In this document: positions 46,806 to 59,800 of the stretch, one piece after another
Layout of the letters: the number at the start of each line of letters is the position of its first letter
How positions within the stretch are numbered: the first letter of the stretch is position 1
Assembly: GCA_020205615.1 (NCBI GenBank)
Contig: CM035173.1
Span: 31,774,293 to 31,838,292 of the forward strand
Direction: 5' to 3'
DNA from: Panax quinquefolius
Lineage: Eukaryota; Streptophyta; Magnoliopsida; Apiales; Araliaceae
DNA length: 64,000 nucleotides
The notes under the pieces: model-generated
Database searches by the model: none
What the model was told of the DNA's origin: nothing
The model's input: the letters and a program-made list of their open reading frames with translations, nothing else
Made by a program: the position numbers and the translations under genes

Positions 46806-47118
46806 CAGACAATTGTATCCTGCGAGTCTGCATAGTTTGAAAACGTCTCAAAATTTATTCGTCTTCAATTGTTGAAAAAATATCCTTCTCAATATAAACT
46901 ACCAGACTGTCATTCATTCACTCGTCTCCCATTTTGTTACGCAAGTCAGTCTTGACAATTTTCATCGCAGAGAATACTCTTTCAACAGTAGCATTTGCAA
47001 CTGATAAAACCAAAGCCAACTCGATCAATCGATATACCAATGTAAAAGTCATATGTCTTCTTGTTTCAATCGATATCATATGCTTCGGAACTTGGTATTT
47101 GATTATTAGAAGAATCAA
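46806..47118 (-). pseudogene. hAT transposase dimerisation domain remnant
   Basis: The minus strand reads YRLIELALVLSVANATVERV, FSAMKIVKTDLRNKMGDE, then a TGA stop where Trp (TGG) is expected, then MNDSLVVYIEKDIFSTIEDE, another stop, and ILRRFQTMQTRRIQL. This is the hAT C-terminal dimerisation domain of the zinc-finger MYM-type/TTF-type transposase group. The two stops show it is dead. Confidence 0.78.
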
Positions 47119-47856
47119 CAGTTCTTTGCCGCTTAATCAAGTATTTATCCCTAATCTAGTATAAATAAAAACATCAATTGCTAATCAATAATTTCATTAA
47201 TTTAAACATTTCATAATAATTTCATCATTCATCAATTATTTAAGAAAATAGAAATTAAACAAATTCTAGCAAGGCTTTCTTTATACATTTCATAATATGG
47301 TCCAAGTTAATTTTAATGGGTGAGATCAACACTTTAAGCAAGGCTTTCTTAATTTAAGGTATTAAATCATCTTAATTTTTATAATTAAAAATAAAATCAA
47401 TTATTCCTAAATTAACAGAAAATCAATTAAGAATAAAATCAATTTTTATTCTTTTTCTTATATTCCTAAATTTATTTGTCATTATCAAAATTACATAAAA
47501 AGTGAAGACCTAATTAACAGAAAACATTAATATTTAATAGTATGCATATTTAGGCTAAATTAAAATTAATAGTAGCAGGAGCAGAGTAGTAGACAACAAG
47601 CAGTGGTTAAATGGAGCTGCTGTGCAGGCGTGGAGCACAGGAACAGCCGAGCCGGCGGGCGGCGGAGGGCGGCGACAGCAGTGGCGCTGCTGGCGCAGAG
47701 AAGAGATGAGCAGAGGCGAGACAAAATTATGTAACAAGAGATCAAAAGGAAGTAAAAGTGTTCAGACTATTAGACTAAGGAAGTAAGGAAGCAGGGCGCA
47801 TAGTGAAGACCCAAGACTTAATTTAAAAAAAAAATTATTTTTTTTAATTTTTTTTT

Positions 47857-47876
47857 ATGAAACGATCTCGTTTCAT
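47857..47876. repeat. short palindrome ATGAAACGATCTCGTTTCAT
   Basis: 9-bp arms (ATGAAACGA / TCGTTTCAT) around TC, between long T and A runs (about 47821-47930), so the whole region can fold into a long A/T-rich hairpin. Confidence 0.6.
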
Positions 47877-48065
47877 TTTAATTTTTTAAAAAAAGGAAAA
47901 AAAAGAAGAAAAAAGAACTAAAGAAGAGTCGAAGAAGAAGTGAAGAAGCGCTCCGCCGAGTCATTTGGTCGTCGCCGCCCGCCGAGAGCCGAGCGCCCCG
48001 CCCTATTGACTGCTCCCCCACATCGGACGCCACCCTATCGGGGTCAGCTGCCCTCCCTGCCCCCG

Positions 48066-48081
48066 CCTAGTTCCGCCTCTG
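48066..48081 (-). repeat. hAT terminal inverted repeat (one end)
   Basis: On minus CAGAGGCGGAACTAGG. The partner end is not found in the window. Confidence 0.55.
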
Positions 48082-48896
48082 AAGCTAACGCTAGGAGGAT
48101 AACTAATGGTGTAAATGAACGTCAAGCCGAGTATTGAGTTGTTCAAATTTAGTTTATAAAATTTATCGAGTATAAAATAAGATTTAATTGAAGTTCGTTT
48201 AGTTACCGAGTCGAGCACGATCTCGAATTGAACCCAAACAGTTTAAATTTTTCAAACGAATATGTTCCAAATATCAATAAAAAATTACAATTTGAAAAAA
48301 TTTGTATAATTTATCAAACTATAAAATTTGCTCATAGTTAAAAAATTTATATTTCGAGTTCATATTTGAATAATTTATATTTTGAAGTTTGAAATCAAAT
48401 CAAATCGAGCAAGCACGAATCATTTCAAACTTTTCGCTTTCATTTTACGGCCTTTAAGAATAACCATTGAAAATGTGAAGACTTTTGCCATTTCCCTCTT
48501 TCGGGTTGGTTCTTCCAATTTTCCACCTTTCGGGTTTGTTCTGACTAACACAAGTAGCTAACAAGGGAAAAAGGAAAGAAGAATTTCCCTTTTTAGGTTC
48601 CTTTCTAACTAGATAGTATCAAGTAAAAACTTTCAAAAATCATTTCTTCCATATATTGGGCTTGTTTGCCCCTATACTTTTTTAACCATACAATAAACTT
48701 GTCCTATGAAAGGAAAAATTACATGTTACCTTGACTTCTGTAAAACAAAAACACAATGACATGTGTTACCTTTTGTCAAAACAAAAAAAAACACAATTAC
48801 ATGCTCGGTTGTGCCAATGTCCTTTTCATTTGAACTTGGTATATCCCAATACAAATTAGACCCATGAAAATCACGAATAACGAACATGGGGCTATC
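48082..48896. other. Intergenic sequence between hAT remnant and BLISTER 3' end
   Basis: AT-rich. The part at 48140-48420 (CGAGTCGAGCACGATC, CAAATCGAGCAAGC) resembles dispersed plant repeats with degenerate GAGTCGAGC motifs, also seen at about 58200-58340 in a BLISTER intron. No coding sequence was recognised. Confidence 0.5.
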
Positions 48897-48902
48897 TTTA
48901 TT
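48897..48902 (-). terminator. possible polyadenylation signal of BLISTER
   Basis: AATAAA on the minus strand, 144 bases beyond the stop codon, in a plausible 3' UTR. Plant signals are loose, so this is only a candidate. Confidence 0.35.
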
Positions 48903-49045
48903 GCCATATCCGCCAAGAAATGACAATCCAAACAACTCTTCTGTCAAAAAAACTGGACTCTGAAATCGACTCGCAATGTACAGGCTCAGCTGCAACCTTC
49001 ATTGTAGAAGTGCTCATGGATGGGCATTTTTCTGACTTGCTAGAA

Positions 49046-49126
49046 TTAAAGTAGCTTGCTGGTTCGCCGCTTTGATGGCCCTCCAGGAAAGAGCTTCATT
49101 ATCCACCCTAAAACCCTTTCCACAAC
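49046..49126 (-). CDS. BLI: BLISTER exon j (last, with stop)
   Basis: 81 bp, VVERVLGWIMKLFPGGPSKR then RTSKLL and TAA. The strongly conserved C-terminal peptide of the family. Acceptor GGTAG|GTTG. Confidence 0.9.
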   Translation of the reverse strand, partial: VVERVLGWIMKLFPGGPSKRRTSKLL

Positions 49127-52100
49127 CTACCGACAAAGATGGTTAAAATATTATATACGATAATTAATATAGGTGTCCAGTAAGAGATATAAATCATAAA
49201 CAGAAAAATATAATCTAGAGGATGGCAACCATCATCATATAGACAACTTTAAATGATATTGAAAATATAATCTAGAAGATGGCAATCCTACCCTATTTTA
49301 CATGTTCATGGCCAGTATTCTAAAAGTCGTTAGGCGGACCCAGGCTCGACCCGTGTTTTTGTTTTCTTTGACGGACTCATTTAATTAATTTTCTATTGTA
49401 CATACTAATTATACTATACAAAGCATGATATAGTAGATGTAATTTTTTTAAGTTTACATGAAACATTAACAAAAAAAATGTTAAGGTTTAACAATTTCAT
49501 TTTAGGTATCATAGAACTTCAAAGTAGGGGTCTGATTTTGCCTAGGCAGACACGAGCCAGATCAAGGCGGTAGAGGACCGCTAATTAATCAGAACTAGAC
49601 GGAGATTTTTAGATCACTGTTCATAGCACATGATATTTCTGGTCTAATATCTTCTGCGGTCAATTAATTAAAGTTTACAACTACAGACATACCTCATCGC
49701 CTTCATCTGCATATCGAGTGTTTTCAGGTATGATGTAAGAATCTGGTTGTCTAGCTGGAATATTATCATTTGCCATACTCTGAGCAGTCAAAAGTTCTAA
49801 TCTTTGTGTCTGAATTTCAAGCTTTCGAGATAATTCCTTGTTCAAAACCTTCACACGAAATGAAACAGTACACATCAAAATCATGAGAGATTGTAAACCA
49901 GTGAACGGTTTGAAGGGATAATCTAGTAGACCATTATGCTCAAAAGTAAAATGAGTATGATCTATGAATCTCATCATATATGATATAACTTTCTAAAATA
50001 TGCAACTATAATTTATTAAAGACCATATTTATTCTCGTTTCAATAGAACAGAGATTAACATATCAAAGAGCTAGATACGACAAATATCTGGACCAAGTGA
50101 ACTGCAGACGTACTAATAAAATGTTCTATCCGGCTCACATAAATGAAACAAGTGAATATAGAGCTTCATGAACATGATTTTCATATCCTCAAGCCTTGAA
50201 AGATCACTAACTTTAGTCATAGATGATCCATGACATAATGTGATTATGTAACAAGGCAAAGACAGCTATAAAAGAAGGGAAGAAGTTGGCAGAACCAAAG
50301 CCTCTAGCAATTAAGTTGCAATTTGGCATAGTAATTCTGCACACAGAATGACAAATCTTGCCAAAGTAAGAGGCAAATCACCTTAAATAACCTAATTCAA
50401 GCCAGCCTAGCAGGTTAACACTCACTGGTAGTGTGGCTTAAGAAACAGTGCCAGCATAAGATTTTGTTCAAAATCCTAAAGGAACAATAGTTTTAAAACA
50501 TGTCGAGAATGCAAGTGTTGAAGTATATATTCATTGTGTGTATCACAAGACACATGTATATTTTAAAATAAACTGGAAAATATGCAATAAAAAACTAAAA
50601 ATCAAGTGCATTCCTTTTTTTCCCTTTTAACTTTTAGCTGACTTGTACGAACGCAAAAAGAAATATCATTAAATACAACATTATGTTGGTGCAGTGATTA
50701 CTAATTTATTAGATCCACCTAGGTTTCGTATTATCTTCATTGTTGCGAGCTTCCACAATACTAACAATAAGAAAAAGAAAATAAAGTGCAAGGTAGTTAA
50801 ATTTCATAACAAAAATTATCTTAGTTGTAATTAGTGATGATTCAGAACATATAGTTTAGTTATTCACCAAGTTTAAGTATTTTGCTTTCATTCAATTGTG
50901 TAATTATAATTCCTTTTAAGTACGGCGAATATACTTCAGAGACCTAGCCCATAATCATTGCATCTCTAGTCATTATGGATAATACCAACGGCCTTGGTGT
51001 CCCCACCTCAAATTCCCTATTACGGAATAATATGTAATAACTCGGGCAAAATCCCGATTCGAATCAAAGCATAACTCGGTCTAAATCCCAATTCCGAATC
51101 AAATCATAACGTACCAAGGCACAATCCATTATTTCAATAATATCTTTTGGGTCATCTTAGCTCATCATGGGCTCACCCAAAAGGTCATGACTAAAGGTAC
51201 TACTGTAGCTTGAAACCTCATATACATATCAAATTATTCCACATGTTCCAATGTGGGACTATGAGGTGTTACAATACAGAAAAAACATGGACAGAGAGAG
51301 AAACTCATATAATTGGGTAGTTAGTTTTAGTTCAACATTTGGTAGGCCCAAGTAAAAGTGAAAATAGACTATCTTCAACAAGGAAAAAGAACAAATCTGA
51401 TGTGTTTTTCTCAACCTTTTTTCAAAATATATTTCAAAAGCCTCCAACCAACAAAATGAGTATAATGTATGATTATATTGAGAAAATAGATTGGGCTTGG
51501 TATGGTATTATTTTGAGAAAGTAGATTGGGATTGGTATGGTATGAAGTATTTGATCACACAAACACACTTTGATGGTTGGAGGCTTTCGAAACACCTCAT
51601 ACTCGTTTCGGTGGAACACCTGATCTTTTAATTGGTTTACAATAAAATGTTTGATCACACAAACTCCCTAGAGAACCACATGAAGATCAAAAAGGATGAA
51701 AAGGGAACACAAAAAAGAAAGCATCAAACATAGGCATATTTAATCCAGTAATAGCGATTAGCCATTTGATAGACCCAATAAAGAATTTCCAAAAATATAA
51801 AATGACTAACGTGAGCAAAAAATAATCAAGTCAGTGCAAGTCCTTTTCAACTCATTTTTGAAAGATTCTAAAAAAAAGTTTACTTGTAGGAATTCTAGAA
51901 ACATATCGTTTCATAAAAGGGCATCTAAATTTTGTAGTGTTAGCTTTCTTTACAGAAAACATTAAACCAATGCTATTTTAGGCACAATAACTCAAGAGCT
52001 ACACTAAAGAGAGCCATATACAAAGAACCAGGTATAATTTTTGTCAGATCAAAATTACCTTGAGCTTAGAACTTTGAGATGATTCAGTTGACAAGGCATG

Positions 52101-53824
52101 TATCAACTCTTCTTTCTCCAGTTCTAACTGCAATAGACAAAATCAAATACCTATGAGTCATTGAAAAAAAAGAATCGAAAGATCAACCAGTACAGTACAT
52201 GATAAGAACAACAAATAACTTTAGATACCAAAAAAACCCCCTAAAGATTGGAAAATAAAAATAACAAATAAATGAAAACATGTGACCTCAATTTTTTTTT
52301 TTTGATAATAATGATATGATGGTAGTATGGTACAGGAGCTACCTCAGATATCAATGTGTTAATATTTTGAATCATTCTCATCTGATCAGGAGGAACACCC
52401 AAAGATAAACCTTCAAGACTGTATTGTCTAATTTCAGGTGAGGAGACATCACTTTCATTTAGAAGCGCCACAGAATGTATTTCATGGTTTGAGGTATCTG
52501 GTGTAGCATCTACATCAACGTCGACTGAGTCAAGAAAATCACAAGAAACTATCAAAAATTGAATAAAAGGTAATGTAAGAAGAGACCCATAAAGAACAAA
52601 TGGCAAAGAATAGTGGGTAATAAACGTAACAGTACAGTGTATGACTCATACAAGAAGGAAAAGAAGATTGAAAAAATTCATCACCATTTAATATGTGAAA
52701 CATATAAAGAGGTTCTACTAGTTCATGATTTAGAACCTGAATTTCAGGTTCAATGGTGATTAGATCAACATGCCCATTTTCTCTCTATATAGTATTCCAT
52801 AGTTTACATCAACTCACTAGTTTCCAACTTTCCATTCAAGAAGAAACTAGTTGAGTTGATGTAAACCAAATAACTAGGAGTGGTTTTTATAACTAAACCA
52901 AATAACATTACTTCTGGAGCTCTCATTGTCCCAAATAAGTATTTCACACCATCAACCGATATGACAATGTAAGGAGGACACAAGGACGACATATCGGCAG
53001 GATGCAGAAAGATGACTTCTTGTCTAACACCCGTCAATATACTCAGCCAAATGTGACATCATTTCCTTAATGTATAACAAACTTGGTTTCAGTAGAGCCT
53101 CAAAAGGCCATCAATATTGCTACATTGGTACTGACCAAATGGGCAAGACTTTCACATGATGAACTGAGACAAAACCACATTTGTGCAACTTAAATTTATA
53201 CAAGTAAATAATAATCTTTGAAATCACTTGTTCAATTTTTACTAAACTTAATTTTCAAGTCACTTGTTCAATTCTTAATAAACTTATTAAAACGTATTCA
53301 GTTTATGTTACTTTATTTATGTTCAAAGAATTAACAAAAAAATTAACATCATTAATCCAGTCATTTCAAATTCAAGTATTCAACAAAAAATTGGAAATTC
53401 TTTTTGATAAATTGATTTTTCATTATAAGAAAGATGGATTTATATATTCTTAACTTAAAATTGTAAGATAAAAAGAGTCTTCGTGCCAAATTATAGACTA
53501 CCAACATGATATGATTGAGCACGCACATGGTAAGAAATTCTGGTTGCCTACTGGGGACCATGCACTTGAGAAATAATGGGTTTTTCTGGGGCCCTTGGGC
53601 CCAGAAGGGGTTTATGTTTATTTTTTAACCGTTCAATTTTAGAGGTATCTGTGTTTTTCAATCTAAATTGCATCCGGAACTAAAAGTTGGGTTTCCAGAC
53701 CTCTAAGGCCTGTAAGGTGTTTTTTGGGTCAAATATTGGCTGTTTTATCTATGAACGGTGGGAGATGCACTAGTTGGATAGTGCCCATAGGTAATGCTAA
53801 CTATGGATCACTCCCCACCACACC

Positions 53825-53855
<31 letters not shown>

Positions 53856-56800
53856 CAAGTAAGAGCAGAAGAAACTAATATGAACAACATGATGCCGGTT
53901 TCATAACCTAACTAGTCCTCTTTCTGTATCAAAAGGTTTCAATCAAAATACCAAAATATTAATCCAACAAGTGGGTCGCAAATATTTTCACAAAGAAGAT
54001 TTTTGTAATGTCAGCAACAAACAACTAAGCAACACTAGCAAGCAGAATTTGCAACTCCAGTAACCCACAATAAACATTCCGTAAAGACTAAGCTGACTTT
54101 GAATGAGGAAAAAAGAATAATAAAAGTGCATACATCCAACTAGTATCATGCTTAACGAAATAGGTAGATAAGTATATCAGTCTCAAGTAGTCAATCCACA
54201 ACAATAACACACAAAAAATAAGGTAACATACCAAGATCTTCTGTAGACGTTGACACATTTTTTTTGTTAAGGTTTGGACTCTTGCTAGCATCAACGAACT
54301 TCCCACTAGTAGAAGCTTTGCGTAGTTTAGATTGCAAAAGTTTTTTCTCTGTCAAGGAGATAAAGTCATTAAAAAGAAATCAAAATATGGAAACATTAAC
54401 AATCTTAAAGTAGTGACCGAAGTAGCCTGACTTTGCAAGAATTTCTCATATTGACTCTTACATTCAGAGATAATAATATTCAATCTCAGAAAGATCAAAT
54501 TTCTGACATTAGAAAATTTTATGCAACAGCTGCAAATCACAGTCAATAATAAAAGGCAAGTTTAAAATCTTAAGCATGATATCTAATCTGCTAACTTATT
54601 TCATGAACTTCCCCCAAACTATTGGAAGGAAAAACACAACGGTTCAGTGCTAACTTTGGTCCTATTAAGTGAAATGATGTATCCATTATTCAACTCAAAC
54701 AGTTGGAAGAAGATTTTTTCTATCACGACAGCTCAAAAAATATTTAGTTGACGAGTTTCAAGCATTCTCCAAATAAGAAAATGCACAACCTTAAAGAAAC
54801 TCATGTAAGTTTGTTTAAAATTGTCCTTCAAAATAGAATATTTATAGTAAAAAAATAGTCTTACAGCTTTGGAGAAGAATCCTACAAAAAATACACTAGT
54901 AGAAGCACTCCAAGCGAAGAACTCTCAGATACCACTGAACATCCGACCAGGTCACTGGTCTGAAAGCCTGACAACTAAGAACAGAGGGACACAGAGAACC
55001 AATATGACCTAATAAACCAGAAGGGAGAAACTACTTCTTTTAATTTAATTTTGGTAAGTTCTACTTTCAAATTTTAGTTGCACTCGGTCCAAATACAACA
55101 AATGACAGTGAGCATTGCACAAATCCACAATAACTTATTCTCTTTCTTCTTAACAATTCCACATGACTTTATAAGAAACAAAGGCTCCACAAAAGGAAAC
55201 TTAAAACACACCAAGCAAGCTTTTCCAAATATTACACTTGAAATGATCTACTTCTAATTATCAAAATAAGGTGGATTTGAATTCTTCAACCTATTATTCA
55301 ATAAAAAAACAGTAAAATGTATAGATAATCACAATAAGCATGCTAACCCTCTTGAAGAGCATCAATTGTCAACTGCAAATCTTGACGATCCTTCTCAAGG
55401 CTAGCAATTTTTTTCCTGCATATTCAATGTAGAGAAAATATGGTCAAATGTTTCAAAAAACAAATAAACTAGTATGTGAAAGCACCAGAAGGAAATTACT
55501 CATCTACTATATAGCACGTCTAAGAAACCTTGACATTTAATAAGTATATTATAACAGGCTATTAGCAATCATGAAAACTGTTGTCTCATCCAAATATACA
55601 TAATAAAATTTTTTTTGAAAAAATCAAATGTGCTTTTAGTCTGAGCCCTTAAATGTGGTCCAGGGCTTACATCTTTGTAAAACTTACTAGAATGAAGAAA
55701 TAGAGAACAAAATGTTGGACAAGAAAGTCCTCAAAGTGGACAAATAAAATAGTTAAAACAAGGTAAAATTACATATACTTGAAAGAATACGCCTCAAAAT
55801 CCCTATGAATAACAGAAACCTCAACCACTCTCAGATCTGAATGTCCCCGTAGCACAAGTCTAAGGGAACAAAGGGAGGTGGTTTGATTCATTAAAATCAG
55901 AAAGGAGAGTATTGAGTTCAATTATTAGGTTAACATGCATGTCTCTTATTCTGCCAATACAATGTGATTCTCCTTTCTTTCTAAGGTCAGTTGTCAAGCA
56001 CAAAAGTAGAAGCAGCCTAAAGCATGTATCGTCTATGCACCAACTCCATCTTGTTAGAGACCTAAATATCTCAATTACTCAAGCATGTACTTTCAGATTC
56101 TGATGCCACCAACGGTTGCATTAACATGTGTAAATAGTGACCAATATCATAATGTATAGTTTTCTACTTTTCTTGGAATCATATTTCACAAGAAATCATC
56201 TCACTAGCCTTCTGAACATAATTCACTGCATAAAAATCAAATAGAGAATCATTCATGACTCTGCCACAAGCATAAGTTTTAAACATTGTTCCCAAGCAGT
56301 TCCTTAGGCAGGAAAATAAGTAACTTCCTGCCTACGGAACTGCACATGAAAACTATGCACTTTTAAATCTGTCAAGCCTCAAGATCTCGCTGTTCATTGC
56401 TAATTAAACGCGTTTCTCCAGAGTCAGAACTGCTAGTTCTCATCCCAAAATAATAAAGGAAATAGATCAAACCACCAACAATAAACAAGTGAAAACTGAA
56501 AAATCATTTACCATTAAAAAAAGGAAGTTCAAAAGATATACCTAAATGAAGACGCTTCAGCTTGAGAATTCTCCAGCTGCCTCTCCAGTTTTAGCTCACT
56601 AGACCTCAGTCTGAGAGCCTACATTAAGATGTCAAAAAGAATGAGGGATCAAAAATTGAAATTTTTTATGTAAAATGTGCTATTAGCCTATTACTCCATG
56701 ATGATGCAAAACCATTGAGATAGCATAAGAATAATTAATGTAAATTGGTAATGTTCACATTCAAAGTCAATTGAAATAATAATTAATCAAAATAAAATGG

Positions 56801-59800
56801 AGACAAACAAAATTTATCGTTTTAAATCTTCTAGGTCATTGTGTAGATCACAAAGAGAAAAAAACAATCAACAGAATCTTAGTAGCACCAAAATAGTCAT
56901 TAGCAGATCATACAAAGAACCAAAAATGTAAAAGATAGGGAAACAAACATCTATCAAAAATTTACCAAGGCCATAAACTACCTTCTCTTCTAATCCAATA
57001 ACTTCAGAAGCCAACAACTTGGCACGTTCATCAGCTGCATTACATTCCAGCTGTGCATTTGTGTATTCACCCTTCAAAGACTCAAGTTCCACCTGCTGAC
57101 AGTAGAATAAAATGATGAAAAAGAATTCTAGAAACAAATGAACATATATAATTTGCGGTTCCGCCTTCTTTTTTTTTTGTTTCCAGCCGACCAAAGCATG
57201 CAACCGTTTTACATTTTTTATATTTTTTAAACACTTTATTTTATTTTATTTTGGGTCAAGAGTTGACCATATAATTAAAATAAAGTTAAGAAGTTGATAT
57301 TTTACGACATGCATATTTGTGGGTGGTACACAAATGAGCACACATTTTATATTACCTATTTTTTAAATTTTAAATTAAGATCATTGCAGACTTTTTGCCA
57401 TTAAGACCAAAGAAATGAAGGACAAGAAAAGTTGTTTTTTTTATAGGAGAAAGAAAATAATAAAAAAAGAACCAATGGGTCAGCTCAAGTGGTAGATAAG
57501 TGCCTTTTAAGGCATATGTCACCGTTCAATACTCAGCATCGGTATTAGCGGTATTAAAAAACAAAATAATAAAATAAAATGGAAAATGAGCTTGCTTGAT
57601 TGCCACCACGTTAGATTTAACACCAATAAGGCCAGCGTAAGCTCAGTTCAAACTGCAGGCTACTATACCAAGCCCATGCTTAATCCAACGCCAAAGTCCA
57701 AGTTCATTTCATATTAAAAAAAAAAAGTAAACAAAAGAGACAAATTCATCTCTAGAGAATTAAAATACTGTATTAGAAATATAGTACCTAACACGTCAAT
57801 TGCAAAAAATTACAGAATGGTTTATACTAACCAAGTGGCCCTTGATCTCCACCTGTAACTTTTCCATGTCCGATTTCAATTGGTGGACAACACTTCCCTG
57901 GAGAACAAAAATATATCAACTACACATTGTAACATCGAAACAAATGCAGGTCCACATTTCCATTTAAAAAGAAATCTGACATCACAAACATAAACATGAG
58001 ACACAGATAGACTGGACATATGTTCAAAATTAGGAAGCTCCATATAGTTAACCTGTTAAAGCATAATATACATTGTTGGCCCATTCTCTAACAACTTAAA
58101 TATTACAGATACTAGAGACTGAACATGGGATCACAATCAACTGTCCAAGGTCTTAAGTTCAAGTCTTATCGCTTTAGATTGGTTTCCCCCTTTAGTACAA
58201 ACGAGCTGAGTTCAGTCAAGTTTTGGTATGCCTAACTCAAGCTTGACTAAGTTTCAAATGTGTAAAGTGTAAAGCTCGAGTCGAGCTAGAAAAAAAAACT
58301 CTATCAAACTCGTACTAGGCTCATCAAATAGAAGATTTTTTAACAAGGGATCACGAGCCTTGACAAGCTCCTTTCAAAATTGAACTGACAAAGTCTCTAC
58401 CAAACAAAGTAAAAATATTCACAGAGGTGGAACTCAAGGAGAATTTTTTTCCCAAGTAACGTGGGACTCTTTCTCTCTTGCCCGAGAATCAAAACTGCTC
58501 CTTTTGTAGAAGAGGATAGAAAAAGAACTTTGATTACTAGACAATGTGGAATTACTAAATGGTTTCAACTAAATGTCAACTATTGCATGGTAGAGACTTG
58601 GAATCGTAAGTCTTTCAAGTTTCAACAAAGTAGAACTCTTCAAACATGAGCATCATAACCCAATGCTATAGCTATTCTTCTTCAATCATTTATTTCCCTA
58701 AAAGCCATTAAATTGGAGAGAGAGAGAGAGAGAGAGCTTTCAAGACCCTCCAACAGATCTCTCCATCGAACTCAATGTTCAGCTAAGTATTGACAAACAG
58801 TAAAAGCATCATCAATTAAGCTCAACTTAGCACAAGATTGTACTAACAAATAAAACACAAATGGGGTTGAAGTTGTAGTTTCATAACTACCAATCAGCAA
58901 ACCAATAACTGTAATACCTAAATCAGTGTTAATTAAAATGGTTAGAGCAATGCTCGAGCATACTCAATGAGTTATCATAAACCAAGATGTGAGTTGTAAT
59001 GCAATAAATGAAAGTGTCGTGTTCAAAGTGGATGTGTTTGGCTGACCAACAGAAGAAACCCAGACCCGTTTTGCTTCTTGGGTTACTTTGAGTTGGAGTA
59101 ATACTTTTTGGACGATACGTGAGCTGTGATGAGATCAATAAATATGATTTTTTGGGTGAGGGTGTTCCGATTCAAGCCTTTTCTCAGGGGACTGCATATG
59201 ATGCTAATAATTTAATATTTGATATGGGGTGATTCTCAGTGGCGAAGCCACATACAAATACAAGGTTGTGAGGTCAATTGACCCCATTGAAAAAAAAATT
59301 GCTTTATAATGTAAGGTAAATTTTAAAAATTTTAAGTATTATATATAAATTGACCCCACTAAAATTTTATAAATTTTCTATTATACGGGGTCAAATTGAA
59401 AATTTATAACTTTGTCAATCAAATTTTAACCACATATGACTCATATCCTCTCAATATATGTATATATCTCTATAATATTTTAAACTAAATAATAATCTAA
59501 TTTATATTATTTTTAAAAATAAATAATGAATTAATAAAAAAAGTCTATTATGAGTCAATATAGTGTATATATACCATATATTATTCTTGGGTTAAATACA
59601 CTTTTTCCCACTCTACTAGATCTCGGTTTATAAATACATCACCGAACTGTTTTTTTTTTACAATCGAATAATTGAACTTCAAATTATTTTCAAATCGTTA
59701 CAAAATCTGTTAAATGAGTTGACTTTTAACGGAACATCCACGTCACTCAGCCCAATTTACGCCAGCTGCTTAATGTGCTATCATCCTAGTTGTTGCCACA

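Larger units (their letters stand above)
46798..48081 (-). mobile_element. hAT transposon remnant
   Basis: Contains the transposase C-terminal domain (46806-47118, minus strand) and, at 48066-48081, a terminal sequence that on minus reads CAGAGGCGGAACTAGG, typical of plant hAT terminal repeats (CAGGGGCGGA... type). The next bases, AAGCTAAC, would be the 8-bp target duplication. The opposite end is missing, replaced by gypsy LTRs. Between 47120 and 47560 it is AT-rich without recognisable coding; 47560-48081 includes a GC-rich part, unusual in this window. Confidence 0.7.

Noticed and set aside
47555..47737. Open frame on the minus strand in the GC-rich segment
   Set aside because: Composition-driven (Pro/Ala/Leu), inside the hAT remnant, with no homology I can recognise.
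47940..48137. Arg/Pro-rich open frame on the plus strand
   Set aside because: GC-rich end of the hAT remnant; it runs across the transposon terminus and has no recognisable domain.
49681..49977. 98-codon open frame as a separate gene
   Set aside because: It is BLISTER exon i read through into the neighbouring introns.
50400..50480. SINE-like CTCACTGGTAGTGTGGCTTA
   Set aside because: Only a weak A-box resemblance with no clear B box or tail.
52241..52606. 121-codon open frame as a separate gene
   Set aside because: It is BLISTER exon g extended into flanking introns. Splice sites at 52343 and 52524 fit the frame of adjacent exons.
53581..53610. GC palindrome TCTGGGGCCCTTGGGCCCAGA
   Set aside because: Short imperfect palindrome without associated features; not enough to call an element.
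58100..58190. tRNA gene or SINE from a B-box-like GGTCTTAAGTTCAAGTCTTA
   Set aside because: No cloverleaf and no convincing A box at the right distance. At most a decayed SINE fragment.
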